Origin: Diphasiastrum complanatum
Taxonomy: Eukaryota > Streptophyta > Lycopodiopsida > Lycopodiales > Lycopodiaceae
Direction: 5' to 3'
Assembly (NCBI GenBank): GCA_029204225.1
Contig: CM055111.1
Location: 27,005,540 to 27,069,539 of the forward strand
Length of the DNA: 64,000 nucleotides
The first letter of the stretch is position 1. Each line of letters begins with the position of its first letter. The notes under the pieces were generated by a model. It was not told the origin of the DNA. It saw nothing but the letters and a program-made list of their open reading frames with translations, and did no database searches. Positions 47,366 to 57,279 of this stretch are shown here, one piece after another. A program made the position numbers and the translations under genes.

Positions 47366-48504
47366 AACTAGTTTGAAGATAACATAGACTTGCTTATCAA
47401 CCCTAGGGCTGATCTTAACTTCACAAATGTAGCTCTTTGAAGTGGTTTAGTGAGGATATCAGCAATACATTCACTACTTGTCACATGCTCCAAAGATATC
47501 TCCTTTGATTGCACCTTCTCTCTCACAAAATGATGAGAGATCTCAATATGTTTTGACCTTGCATGAAAGATTGGATTGGTTGCAAGGTGTTGGGATGAAA
47601 TGTTGTCATTTTAGAGAGTTGGAACAACATCACTTTCAGCTCCATAAGTAGCCTTTTGATCCATAATATCTCCTCTGTTGTAGTGGTGAGAGCTTCATAC
47701 TCGGCTTCGGTTGAAGAAAGTGAGATGGTTTCTTGTTTCTTTGACAACCAAGAAACTACTCTTCCACCAATGAATGTTGCATTGTTGAGGGGTGTAGGGA
47801 CAAGATAATTCTTTTTTAATCCCTTCTTGATCACAAAAATTTTTAAATGCATTGGAGATATATTCTCCACCATTATCACTTCTAAAAGTTTTGATCTTGT
47901 GATCAAGATGCTTATCAAAAAATGCTTTGGATCTAAGAAAGCTTTCAAATACTTGTGCTTTAGATGAAAGTAAGAATATACAACAAAACCTTGAGTAATA
48001 ATCTATGAATGTAACAAACATGGTGGCACCTCCATTGGACATTGTACTTGCAAAGTGTACATCTGAGTGGATCAACTCAAGTTGATGAGTTGTCTTTGTG
48101 ATTGAACTTGAGAAGGGATTCTTATGTGCTTTTGAGAGAGCACATGCTTCACATACTTTTTCCTCTTTTGCCAAGGATCTTGGAAGTCCTAAGGCAAGCT
48201 CCTCCTTGCACATGACATCCATGGACTTTGAGTTGATGTGACCAAGTCTTTTGTGCCAAAGACTATGGTTGGATAGTTTGGTCTCCTCGGCTAGCATCAC
48301 AATATCCACATAGGAATCTACTTTGAATAATATTCCAAATCTTATGCCTCTAGCAATGATCTTGCCATCCTTCTTGATGTTACGTGCATTTGTGGTGAAC
48401 TTCACAATCACAAACCATTGCAATTGTCCTACACTAAGCAAGTTTTTAGTGATACTAGGAATGTAAAGTACTCCATCAATCTTGATCTTCCTTGAAGATC
48501 CCAA
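47366..48504 (-). pseudogene. E5 integrase core fused to RNase H
   Basis: One 269-codon frame from 48504 reads VLYIPSITKNLLSVGQ, the His/Cys finger LWHKRLGHINSKSM and CEACALSKAHKNPF, first Asp LELIHSDVHFAS, FVTFIDYYSRF (one D of FIDD changed to Y) and second Asp FRSDNGGEYIS, then CPYTPQQ. At about 47790 it changes without gap into RNase H sequence (NATFIGGRVVSWLSKKQETI in the neighbouring frame; [20 protein letters not shown]). RNase H then runs out of frame to about 47400. The joint removes the Glu motif, all of RT and the RNase H start. Confidence 0.88.
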
Positions 48505-49565
48505 GCATAAAGGTATGGCCTATGCCTTCTACCTTACAAGCATAATCATTTGCTGTAAAAATTGACTTGATAGGTCCATCATAGGTAGATAAGATTGAGA
48601 AATACTCCTTCTTACTTTTCATGTGGGAGCTAGCCCCACTATCTATCCACCAAGGGTCTTCATCAAGCTTATGCTTGAAGATGAGAAACTTGACATCATG
48701 AGTGAATCTTCATGAGAGCTCTCCTCTTCCTCTTGGCCTAGGTTTGCTTGACTTTTAGATTGCTTCTTCTTGAAGCACTCTGAGACATAGTGCCCCATCC
48801 ACAAAAGTAGCATTTGATCTTCGACATATCCTTCTTTGGCTTGCTCGAGCTTGGACTTGAAGATCCCTCTTGATCTTCACCTTTGACTTGGTTCCTCTTG
48901 AATGCAACACCCTTGCCTTTGGATTTGCTCTTGCTCTTGGTGAAAAGAGCCTTGTCATCTCCATCATTGAGGGAGAGCTTCTCCATCCTTGACTTGATGG
49001 GAGTTCTCCTACTCTCCTCGGCCATGAGGACTCCTTGGAGATCTTCAAGTGAGGGTAACTTGCCCATAATTTCATAGCCTTGCACTAGGTTAGCAAAATC
49101 CGCACTCAAACCATTCAAGATTAATTGATCAAGTTCACTTTCCTTAATGGAATCTTCTATGTAAGCAAGCTCCTTGTTTAAGTCCTTAACTCTCAACACA
49201 TATGAATGTCCACTCTCTCCTTTAGCTTGAAAACATTGAAGGGTTTCATTCTTCAAGGATTGCAACCTTGAAGTATTCTTGGATTCATATATATTTTGAA
49301 GAGTTTTTCATGCTTCTTGAGCCGAGGTGCAAGCACCTGCCTCTTTAACAAGCTCATTAGCTACATTCATATTTATACAATGGAGAGCAACGTTGCATCT
49401 CCTTTTGTATTTTGTTGTTTCTTGAGGGTGAATAGGCTCATCCTCTTCACCACTCACTATATCCATTAGATCTTGTAAAATAAGAATTGATTCCATTCTT
49501 AGCTTCCAAATTGAGTAATTAGAAGCATTCAATCTATCATGTGAATCCAAAAGATATGCATTCAT
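48505..49565 (-). pseudogene. E5 GAG and protease
   Basis: The GAG start ATG at 49565 reads MNAYLLDSHDRLNASNYSIW, then KLRMESILILQDLMDIVSGE, NVALHCINMNVANELVKEAG, a frame break at about 49310, then SYVLRVKDLNKELAYIEDSI and LQGVLMAEESRR. The zinc knuckle is damaged (CYFCGWGTMSQSAS; spacing and second half changed). The protease DSGAS region near 48640 is in poor frame ([12 protein letters not shown] is readable). Confidence 0.85.
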
Positions 49566-49930
49566 TGAAGCCGTCTATCTTTAAACAAGATCTTGATTAC
49601 AAGTTTAGATGCAAAATAGAAATGATTGAAAGACTAGCTATCTATAAAGTCCTCAAACCAAGGATCCTATTCTAAGCATGCCAGTCACAAGCAACACAAG
49701 GGAACCTGATGGTGGACAAACCAACCCAACCAACCTAGATCAAACGGATCTATTCCCCAAGCTATGGATCAATCACTCAGAGAGGAATGAGGCATCACAC
49801 CAGCAGCATCCTGCTACTGGTCATGCAGTCAAGCATACACTAGTGAGAGTCCAATAGGTATACTTATACCCTCCAAGGCCCATGCACCACTAGTAGTGCA
49901 TTGTGACACCTCACTGGACACCTCTACAGC
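49566..49930. other. No gene recognised
   Basis: DNA between E5 GAG and the E6 LTR; possibly E5 leader. No PBS recognised. Confidence 0.4.
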
Positions 49931-51183
49931 TGTTGTAAAGCTACCTTTACAAAGCTTTACTTCCGGCTCCATCGACGCCATCAGCGCCAGCTATGTCCCC
50001 GGCGCCAGCAGCGCCCCTGCTAGACCCGGCGCCAACTGCGCCGGCGCCTCTCCCGGCGCCACTGTGACCAGAATCCAGCCGGCGCCAAGTTCCTATGGCT
50101 GAAAATCTTTGATCGGTTCTAGCGGAGTCCAGAGAGCTCAGATCGATGTGCAATCACCTCACATGATCTAGGCATGATTAAAGGAAGCCTGGGGATCAAT
50201 AAAATCTAGAGAGAGAAAATGACTTTCTAGAAAGAGAAAATCCTAGAGAGAGAAAAACGTGCTTTACCAGCTTGGGTAGAGTGCTTGGTATGAGGGGGGT
50301 GCCGAATCACACCAATACTATAGGGGAGTGCGGGTTGCGACTCAGGGCGAGCTCCAACCAAGTCTCAACCTCCCTTGCCGGAATGTTGTCATGGCTCTCG
50401 CCTTGGCATGCTAGCGCCCCAGAGACTAGGGTCGGTCACACACTTGAAATGTAACCTTCTCAGATTTATCAATAAAGTGGGATTTTTCTCAAACTGACTC
50501 TGATTACCTTCTGGGTTTCAGTGTTCGGTAAAAGCGCCAGTTGTAAGGCTGCTTTCAAAATTTTTAACTTGGCACATAGCTGAGGGTCGTATCCCAGTAC
50601 GCCAGCGGTATGCCGTCGGGACCATTCGGTCCGTGGCGCCAGCGGTATGCTGTCGGGACCATTTGGTCCAGGAACTGGTTGCTCCATATCTGTCGCGGCT
50701 TGTGGTTCTGAGTGTTCCTTGCATGAACGTGAATGGATTAAGCTCTTGGGGAATGGGCTCTAACCTGTCGGCTGAGTTGGATGGCTTGCTTGGGTGGAAG
50801 TTACTTGTTTATGGTTGTCCAGTCTGGCGTGGCGCCAGGTTGGCTTCCAGCGCTCGTGACGAAGCTTTTAGTTGGTTAAGTCTGATGTAAGTCAGACCGC
50901 TTGCTTGGAATGGATGTTACTCGTTTGTAACGAAGCTTCGAGTTGGTTAAGTTTGATGTATGTCGGGCGGCTTGCTTGGAGGGAAGTCACCCACATCGGG
51001 ACCCCCGATCTGGCATGGCGCCAGGTTGGATCTCAATGTTGGTTTTCGGAACTTCAAGTTGGTTAAGTCTGATCGTTGTTGGCGAGTTGGCTGCTTGTAT
51101 GTCAAGTGGGTTTGGATGGCAAGAGTTGAAGGCTGGGAAGCTAAGTCGTGGTTCCCGGCTCCCTTTGGGATGCCTGCGCTACA
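49931..51183 (+). repeat. E6 5' LTR, about 1253 bp
   Basis: Begins TGTTGTAAAGCTACCTTTAC (with GTAAAGCT and AGCTTTAC facing each other) and ends GCGCTACA, two bases before the PBS. It contains a GGCGCC-rich patch (49980-50095), three CTAGARAGAGAAAA units (50207-50260), a poly(A) signal AATAAA at about 50470, a 35-bp tandem repeat GCCAGCGGTATGC-GTCGGGA (50598-50672) and repeated AGTTGGTTAAGTYTGAT words (50870, 50941, 51057). Open frames here are not protein-like. Confidence 0.9.
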
Positions 51184-51185
51184 TG

Positions 51186-51198
51186 TGGTATCAGAGCC
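51186..51198 (+). other. E6 primer-binding site (initiator-Met tRNA)
   Basis: TGGTATCAGAGCC, a 13-base perfect match to the usual plant initiator-Met PBS, two bases after the LTR. Confidence 0.92.
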
Positions 51199-51261
51199 GA
51201 CTGGCCGGTCAGCTATGCGGATCTCACGGAAATGGCCACGGTTTGGGGTTCATCAAGACAA

Positions 51262-51665
51262 CTGTTGTGCAAGGTGTTGCCCACAGTGTAAGCACGGGTG
51301 CGTCCACGGTCGGGGTGGTCGACAGAATGGGGGACTTGATGAGTCAAAGTGCTGCCCTTGAGGTGTAAGCACGGTCAGTTCTCGCGGTTCGGGCCTGGCG
51401 CTGTCTGCACGTAGGACAGATGAGGCAGTGTGCTGCCATTAGGTTGGTGTAAGCACGGTCTGTGCCTTGTGGGGTGCGGGGTGACATATTCGACTATACG
51501 GGTTAACCATTGATACAGAGATGTTGCTCGAATTCGGGTGTAAAGCACGGGTGGTTAGCTGCCGGTGCGGGATAGCTGCCGATCGTTTAGTTATAAGGGC
51601 TATCGACCAAAAAGTGGTGGGGCATGACTGAGGCAATGTGTTGCTTAATGGTGAAAGCACGGATA
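51262..51665 (+). repeat. Five repeated hairpin units downstream of the E6 PBS
   Basis: GTGTAAGCACGG (or near variants) at 51286, 51363, 51447, 51538 and 51651. Each is preceded by RTGYTGC 10-18 bases upstream. GTGYT can pair with AGCAC, giving a stem with about 14 loop bases; C/T changes in the 5' arm keep pairing as G-C or G-U. Upstream words GATGAG-CA-GTG are also shared in several units. Spacing 77, 84, 91 and 113 bases. Its position fits a leader RNA signal such as packaging or dimerisation; that role is inference. Confidence 0.7.
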
Positions 51666-51936
51666 GTTGGAGGGGTGTCCTATGTGGGCTGATTCCGTGA
51701 TCGATTTGTATGGGCGCGGCCAGGCAAAGGTCCGTTGGCAGGACCATTTCAAAGGGGGACCTTGTCTTTGTTACTTGTTAGTAAACATGCCTGAGTGTCT
51801 TACTTGTATGTATTCATGGTGAGTCTTAGTACTCGTGCTTTGCCTGGTTTGCATGATTGCTTGTGATACAAGGAGCTAATGGCTCGAGAAGGAACCTTTT
51901 CTTTTGAAGGCTGATAAATCAAACAAAGAGGACTAC

Positions 51937-52408
51937 CGAATCTGTAGGGCGGATTTGCAGTTCAAGTACTCGCACATGAACGGCAACGAAACGACTCAAT
52001 GTTTGCAAAGGATGGATGGCTAGCCTGTTTCTTGGGTTAGTTTCATTTGCGACAATGCCCACCAGACGTAAGTTGGAAAGGGCAATTTCAGGGGAGATCT
52101 TCTGTGGAGCAGTTGGTCTTCATTTTAGGACGGCCACCTTCGGAACTGAAACTCACTGAGCATGGGTGATATCCAGAATCTGTGGGGCGGATTTGCAGTT
52201 CAAGTACTCGCACGTGAACGGCAACGAAACGACTCAATGTTTGCAAAGGATGGATGGCTATCATTTGCGACAATGCCCACCAGACGCAAGCAGGAAGTCA
52301 AAAGTTGGAAAGGGCAATTTCAGGGGAGATCTTCTATGGAGCAATTGGTCTTCATTTTGGGACGGCCACCTTCGGAACTGAAACTCACTGAGCATGGATG
52401 ATATCCAG
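51937..52408 (+). repeat. 238-bp tandem duplication inside E6
   Basis: GGATTTGCAGTTCAAGTACT occurs at 51951 and 52189. Both copies run on to GGACGGCCACCTTCGGAACT and end GATATCCAG. The first copy carries an extra 22 bases (AGCCTGTTTCTTGGGTTAGT region); the second carries an extra AGCAGGAAGTCAAA. Confidence 0.92.
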
Positions 52409-53725
52409 TATCAGTTGGGTTTTTCCTCAAAGGGGAAAGACTAGGATCCTCTTCAGATATTGGCAACAAGTTGGATCGAGCCATAATCCTAGCAGATGGG
52501 AAGCAAAGTGTTGGAAAGGCTTTTTGTCCGAAGAACTCTACTCTAAGTCCGATCAGTTGATTTTATAAGTGGAGGGGAACTATCGCACAGACCTCTCTCT
52601 TGGGGCAAATTTTGAATGAAAGTTGATCGAAATGGGGGCAAATTCAAGGTGACCTAGCCATACTCACACGAGGAGACTGGCGAACTTTGGACCTAATAAG
52701 TTGACAAGTTTTTGTTGTGGAAAGGAAAGTTTGTTATAGGCTTTCTCTAGACCAGCAATGATGAGGAAACATATGAGTATGCTGGCTTGTGTTACGTGTA
52801 AGACAGCTGATCAATGAAGGAACTGCGAAAGTTGAGTCTTGCATGAGAGACTTGGTATTTCGAACGGATGCTAAGGGACAGTTCGCGTTGAGATCGGACT
52901 ACTGCAAACTCTGGGTGCATATGTCTGATTCAAAGAGAGCTACTTGAAGCCAAGCTCGATGTATACTTCTTGTTTTGACTGTGAGGCAACTGACCAGTGA
53001 TGGAATTGTGAAAGTCAAGTTTTGCGCGACGGACATGGTGCTTCAAACAAACGTGAAGAGGTAGTTCGGATGCAGATCAAACTGGTGCGACCCTTTGGCT
53101 TTCCACGAGGTCAATGGTTACATTTGGGTTGATTCAAAGAGCTACTTCAAGCTAAGTGAGAGGTGCATTGCGGAGTACTCAATCTTTGCCTACCTTAAAG
53201 AGCCAAGATGGAAAAGTATCAAGATCAGGCTGGGACAAGGAGAGAAATCAAGGTGCAGGAGCAACAAGGCACGGAGTGGACCATAAAGTGGGCAATCAAA
53301 CGATAAATCCTTTGGCTCAGGGAGCCCTGATACCTGTGCGAAACTGAACAAATCTGGAGCTCAGGGAGCTCAACACAAAGTGCATCAAGGACAAATCAGG
53401 AGCTCAAAGGAGTTCCAAAGTCGAAAGTCAGAAGCGACAGGGGCGAACATTTCAAAATAAGGCCTCTGTCACCAGTTAATAAGGTTTTTGGGTTTTACGA
53501 AAGCAATATCAAATCTACACTTTTCCCAGACAAAGATATATTTTCAAGTTATGTAATCTTTCAGTACAAAGAGCTGAGCCTCCGACTTGTGGTGTGCCAG
53601 CTTCAATGTTAATAAAAAGTGGCCAGTAAATTGAGTACTGTGCCAATTAACTTAAATGTATAGTTATTTTAATTGGGAGACACCTTTACTTTAATCTGAC
53701 ATCTGATGAGGACATCAGATTTTAT
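52409..53725 (+). other. E6 internal non-coding DNA
   Basis: No coding motif in either strand. Recurring phrases such as AAAGAGCTACTTCAAGC and CAAGTTTTGC/GTCTTGCAT around 52850-53160 suggest weak internal repeats. It ends at the polypurine tract. Confidence 0.5.
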
Positions 53726-54836
53726 AAAGGTGGGGTGGATGTTGTAAAGCTACCTTTACAAAGCTTTACTTCCGGCTCCATTGGCGCCAGCTATGTCCCC
53801 GGTGCCAGCAGCGCCCCTGCTGTTCCCGGCGCCACTGTGACCAGAATCCAGCCGGTGCCAAGTTCCTATGGCTGAAAATCTTTGATCGGTTCTAGCGGAG
53901 TCCAGAGAGCTCAGATCGATGTGCAATCACCTCACACGACCTAGGCATGATTAAAGGAAGCCTGGGGATCAATAAAATCTAGAGAGAGAAAATGACTTTC
54001 TAGAAAGAGAAAATCCTAGAGAGAGAAAAACGTGCTTTACCAGCTTGGGTAGAGTGTTTGGTATGAGGGGGGGTGCCGAATCACACCAGTACTATAGGGG
54101 AGTGCGGGTTGCGACTCAAGGCGAGCTGCAACCAAGTCTCAGCCTCCCTTGCTGGAGTGTTGTCATGGCTCTCGCCTTGGCATGCTAGCGCCCCGGAGAC
54201 TAGGGTCAGTCACACACTTGAAATGTAACCTTCTCAGATTTATCAATAAAGTGGGATTTTTCTCAAACTGACTCTGATTACCTTCTGGATTTCAGTGTTC
54301 GGTAAAAGCGCCAGTTGTAAGGCCGCTTCCAATTTTTTAAGTTGGCACATAGCTGAGGGTCGTATCCCGGGATGCCAGCGGTATGTCGTCGGGACCATTC
54401 AGTCCGTGGCGCCAGCGGTATGCTGTCGGGACCATTTGGTCCAAGAACTGGTTGTCTCCATATCTGTCGCGGCTTGTGGTTCTGAGTGTTCCTTGCATGA
54501 ACGTGAATGGGTTAAGCTCTTGGGAAACGGGCACTAACCTGTCGGCTGAGTTGGATGGCTTGCTTGGGTGGAAGTTACCTGTTTATGGCTGTCCAGTTTG
54601 GCGTGGCGCCAAGTTGGCTTCCAGCGCTCGTGACGAAGCTTTCAGTTGGTTAAGTCTGATGTAAGTCAGACCGCTTGCTTGAAATGGATGTTACTCGTTT
54701 GTAACGAAGCTTTGAGTTGGTTAAGTTTGATGTATGTCGGGCGGCTTGCTTGGAGGAAAGTCACCCACATCGGGACCCCCGATCTGGCATGGTACCAAGT
54801 TGGATCTCAATGTTGGTTTTTGGAACTTCAAGTTGG
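53726..54836 (+). repeat. E6 polypurine tract and truncated 3' LTR
   Basis: AAAGGTGGGGTGGA precedes TGTTGTAAAGC at 53740. The LTR matches the 5' copy up to CTTCAAGTTGG at 54836 and then changes to unrelated AT-rich DNA, so about the last 125 bases are lost. Within the GGCGCC patch it is shorter than the 5' LTR by two gaps. Confidence 0.9.
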
Positions 54837-55856
54837 TAACCTTTCTAACCTTCTTCAAGTTCTATTAAGATCACCAACTAAATTTTTTTTGGAGAAGATT
54901 ATAGGCTTTTCTAGTTGTAGGAAGATTTTAGTTGAAGTACCCAATGAATCTAGTTCTCTTTGGAAGAGAGTAGTGATGTTTATAGAATTGTTTAGGGGCT
55001 GATTTTTTATCATGTTAGAGAAGTTTTAAAGTGGGCTTTGGGTTTTTAAAAGTTCTGAAAAAAAATTTGTGGGATGGTTAGAGGAAGTCTTCCTCTACAT
55101 ACACAAACTTTTTTTTGCAAAAAGATTGATTCCAGCTATGTGTTTTGATCAAAACTAGTGTTTTTTTGCATAAATGAAATGTTTGAAGTTCTAATTTTCA
55201 TTTTGAAGTTCTATTTTTCAGACTTGTAAATCTGAAAATCAGATCTGAAAAGTGAAGTTTTCATTCAAACTTCATTACTTACACCTTTCTATCTCCTAGT
55301 GTCATGAAGATGACAATGTAGGAAGGGAATGGTAGTGTAACTTTGTGCATAAAACAAGTTTTGAAATTCTGTTTTTTGTCATTTTGAAGTTCTGATTTTC
55401 AGACCTGTAAATCTGAAAATCAGATCTAAAAATTGAAGTTTTCATAAAGGTTCATTAGTTATCCATTTCTAGACACTAGTTTCTTGGTTTTGGAAATCTA
55501 GAATAGTGAGAAATGTGAAAACTTTGGTTGCTTTTGGAATGACAAATGGAATTGGAATGGGAATGGGAACTTTATGTAAACATTAGCTTGGATTAGTTTA
55601 TTGAAGTTTACATAAAGATTTGGTTTTCATTTTTGCTTTTGATTAAGGCAAATGTAGCTTGTTGTTGTTTTCCTCTTAAGCTTGGATTAAGCTTGCAAAT
55701 AGTAGGCTTGGATTGAGCTTACAAACAATAAGATTGAATGAATAGAAGGAAATGCTTTTTATTTGCATTGGATGTAACAATTGAAGCATTTCTATCATTC
55801 TAATTTGAGCACTTGTTGTTGTATTTGCATAATAGGAAAACACACAAGCAACCCCA
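54837..55856 (+). other. AT-rich leader-like DNA with a 181-bp tandem repeat
   Basis: Two units at about 55178-55358 and 55359-55540 share TTTTGAAGTTCT, TGTAAATCTGAAAATCAGAT and TGAAGTTTTCAT. The second contains GATTTTCAGA facing TCTGAAAATC (perfect 10-bp stem, 8-base loop). It leads into a gypsy GAG start at 55857, so it is probably that element's leader. Confidence 0.7.
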
Positions 55857-56180
55857 ATGGATCAAACCAATGAAAACCCGACATTTGATCTATCAAACCC
55901 ATCCAATGTGGCACAAGCTCTTGAACTTTTATACCAACAAATTCAAGCCACTAATAAGCAGCTTCTTAAAACTAATCAAAGAGACCAAGACTTAGAGTCT
56001 AGGTTAGCCATTCAGAAGAAGCATGTAGTTCCACCTCCTGTAAAAGCGTTTAAGGGGGAGAAGAAAGATAGGAACTTACAAGTGGTAAGTTCTTGGCTAA
56101 ATGTTTGGAACAATACTTTCCCATGAACCAATTTCCTGAATCCGAGAAGTTATCCGCTATCACCATGTTCCTTGAAGGAA
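55857..56180 (+). pseudogene. Ty3/gypsy GAG N-terminal fragment
   Basis: Open from the ATG at 55857: MDQTNENPTFDLSNPSNVAQ, ALELLYQQIQATNKQLLKTN, PPPVKAFKGEKKDRNLQVVS and WLNVWNNTF, then out of frame SPCSLKEEL (matching MFLEGRAL). A short helical N-terminus plus the capsid start as in chromovirus-type GAG. Capsid, knuckle and protease are deleted. Confidence 0.75.
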
Positions 56181-56185
56181 GAGCT

Positions 56186-57110
56186 TTAGTTCAGATACGC
56201 ATTAAGACAGAAGATATACCAAAAACCGGATTTTGAACTCGCTTTGGTCACTACGAATTTTTGGTGTTGCCTTTTGGTTTGACCAATGCATCAGCAATTT
56301 TCCAACAAATGATGAACGATTTGTTTAGGCCATATTTGGGAAGATTCATAGTGGTATTCTTAGATGATATCCTAGTGTTCAGTAAGACTTTGGCGGAACA
56401 TAAAGAGCATCTTAGGATTGTCTTGGACATTCTAAGAAGGGAAAAGCTCTTTGCCAAGGAATCTAAGTGTGACTTTTTTTGCTAAGGAATTGTCCTACTT
56501 GGGGCATAAGATTTTCGAATGGGAAGTGGAGATTGAGGCTGATCGTATCCAGAGGGTTATTGATTGGCCTATTCTCACCACGATTTGGAAAATCAAGTCT
56601 TTCTTGGGGTTTGTGGGACTTTTTCGTCGGCATATTCCCCAATTTGCTCGATTGGCATTTCCCCTTACCCAGGCCTTGAAAGGCTATAAGAAGCTAAGCT
56701 GGAGGGCTAAGAGTCCACTAGTGGTGTGGACGGAGGATATGAATAATTGTTTTGAGTTGCTTAAGAAAAGTGTCACTTCAGCACCAATACTAATCATTGG
56801 CGATCCTAATAAGACTTTTGTGGTTAGGACCGATGCCAGTGATTATGCTATTGGAGCTGTTTTGATGCCAGATGGACATCCTGTGGCTTATGAAAGCAAA
56901 AAACTCAATCCTGTTCAGTCTAGGTATTGTACCTATGAGAAGGAACTGTTTGTAGTTGTTCATTCCTTGAAAATTTGGCGACATTATTAGTATGGAGCCA
57001 GATTTGAAATTTTGATGGATCATCAGACTCTTCGATATTTCTGTGATGCTACAGATTTAAAGGGGAGGCAAGCTAGATGAACTAAGCTGATGCAAATCTT
57101 TTACTTTTCT
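56186..57110 (+). pseudogene. Ty3/gypsy reverse transcriptase and RNase H
   Basis: RT begins IRIKTEDIPKTGF, stop, [20 protein letters not shown], then the catalytic [20 protein letters not shown]. After a slip in a T-run (about 56474) it reads ELSYLGHKIF, IKSFLGFVGLFRRHIPQFAR and PLTQALKGYK. RNase H: VVRTDASDYAIGAVLMPDGH (catalytic Asp), YESKKLNPVQSRYCTYEKEL, stop, then MDHQTLRYF. It is joined directly to GAG, with no protease and no RT fingers. Confidence 0.92.
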
Positions 57111-57144
57111 ATACGTTATTGTAAAGGAAGTTTGTTGAGAAGCT

Positions 57145-57275
57145 TTTTCGACTATAGTGGCTCTCTTGAGATATTGTCAGTGATCGTGACCCAAAATTCA
57201 CTGGGAATTTTTGGCAAGCAGTATTTGAAAAGTTGGAAACAACTTTAAGTTTGAATAGAAGTACTGAGCATCTGA
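57145..57275 (+). pseudogene. Ty3/gypsy integrase core, second half
   Basis: DIVSDRDPKFTGNFWQAVFE, then KLETTLSLNRS: the integrase stretch with the second catalytic Asp (SDRDPKF). It follows RNase H after a large deletion. The missing first half of a gypsy integrase lies inverted at 57432-57821. Confidence 0.8.
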
Positions 57276-57279
57276 CTAG

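Larger units (their letters stand above)
47050..49565 (-). mobile_element. E5 copia derivative: RT deleted, integrase joined to RNase H
   Basis: Minus-strand order: GAG (49565-48738), protease remnant, integrase core, RNase H, PPT GTGAGGAGGAG (47365-47355), 3' LTR starting TGTTAAATTTACACAAGC at 47354. The LTR is truncated at about 47050 and matches the plus-strand LTR at 39902. RT and the integrase C-terminus are missing, so it could only move with help from another copy. Confidence 0.85.
49931..54836 (+). mobile_element. E6: non-autonomous LTR element (LARD-like), GC-rich
   Basis: Direct LTRs at 49931-51183 and 53740-54836 (3' copy truncated), PBS TGGTATCAGAGCC at 51186-51198, PPT AAAGGTGGGGTGGA at 53726-53739. 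The 2.5-kb internal region has no GAG, protease, RT or integrase motif in any frame. The whole element is clearly more GC-rich than its surroundings. This fits large non-coding retrotransposon derivatives that borrow proteins from an autonomous partner. Confidence 0.88.

Noticed and set aside
50277-50454. Possible tRNA or other RNA gene in GC-rich DNA
   Set aside because: No cloverleaf or box A/B pattern could be built; the stretch is LTR.
49896-51368. Several open frames on both strands in the E6 LTR and leader
   Set aside because: Few stops because of high GC and internal repeats; no protein motif, and frames differ between the two LTRs.
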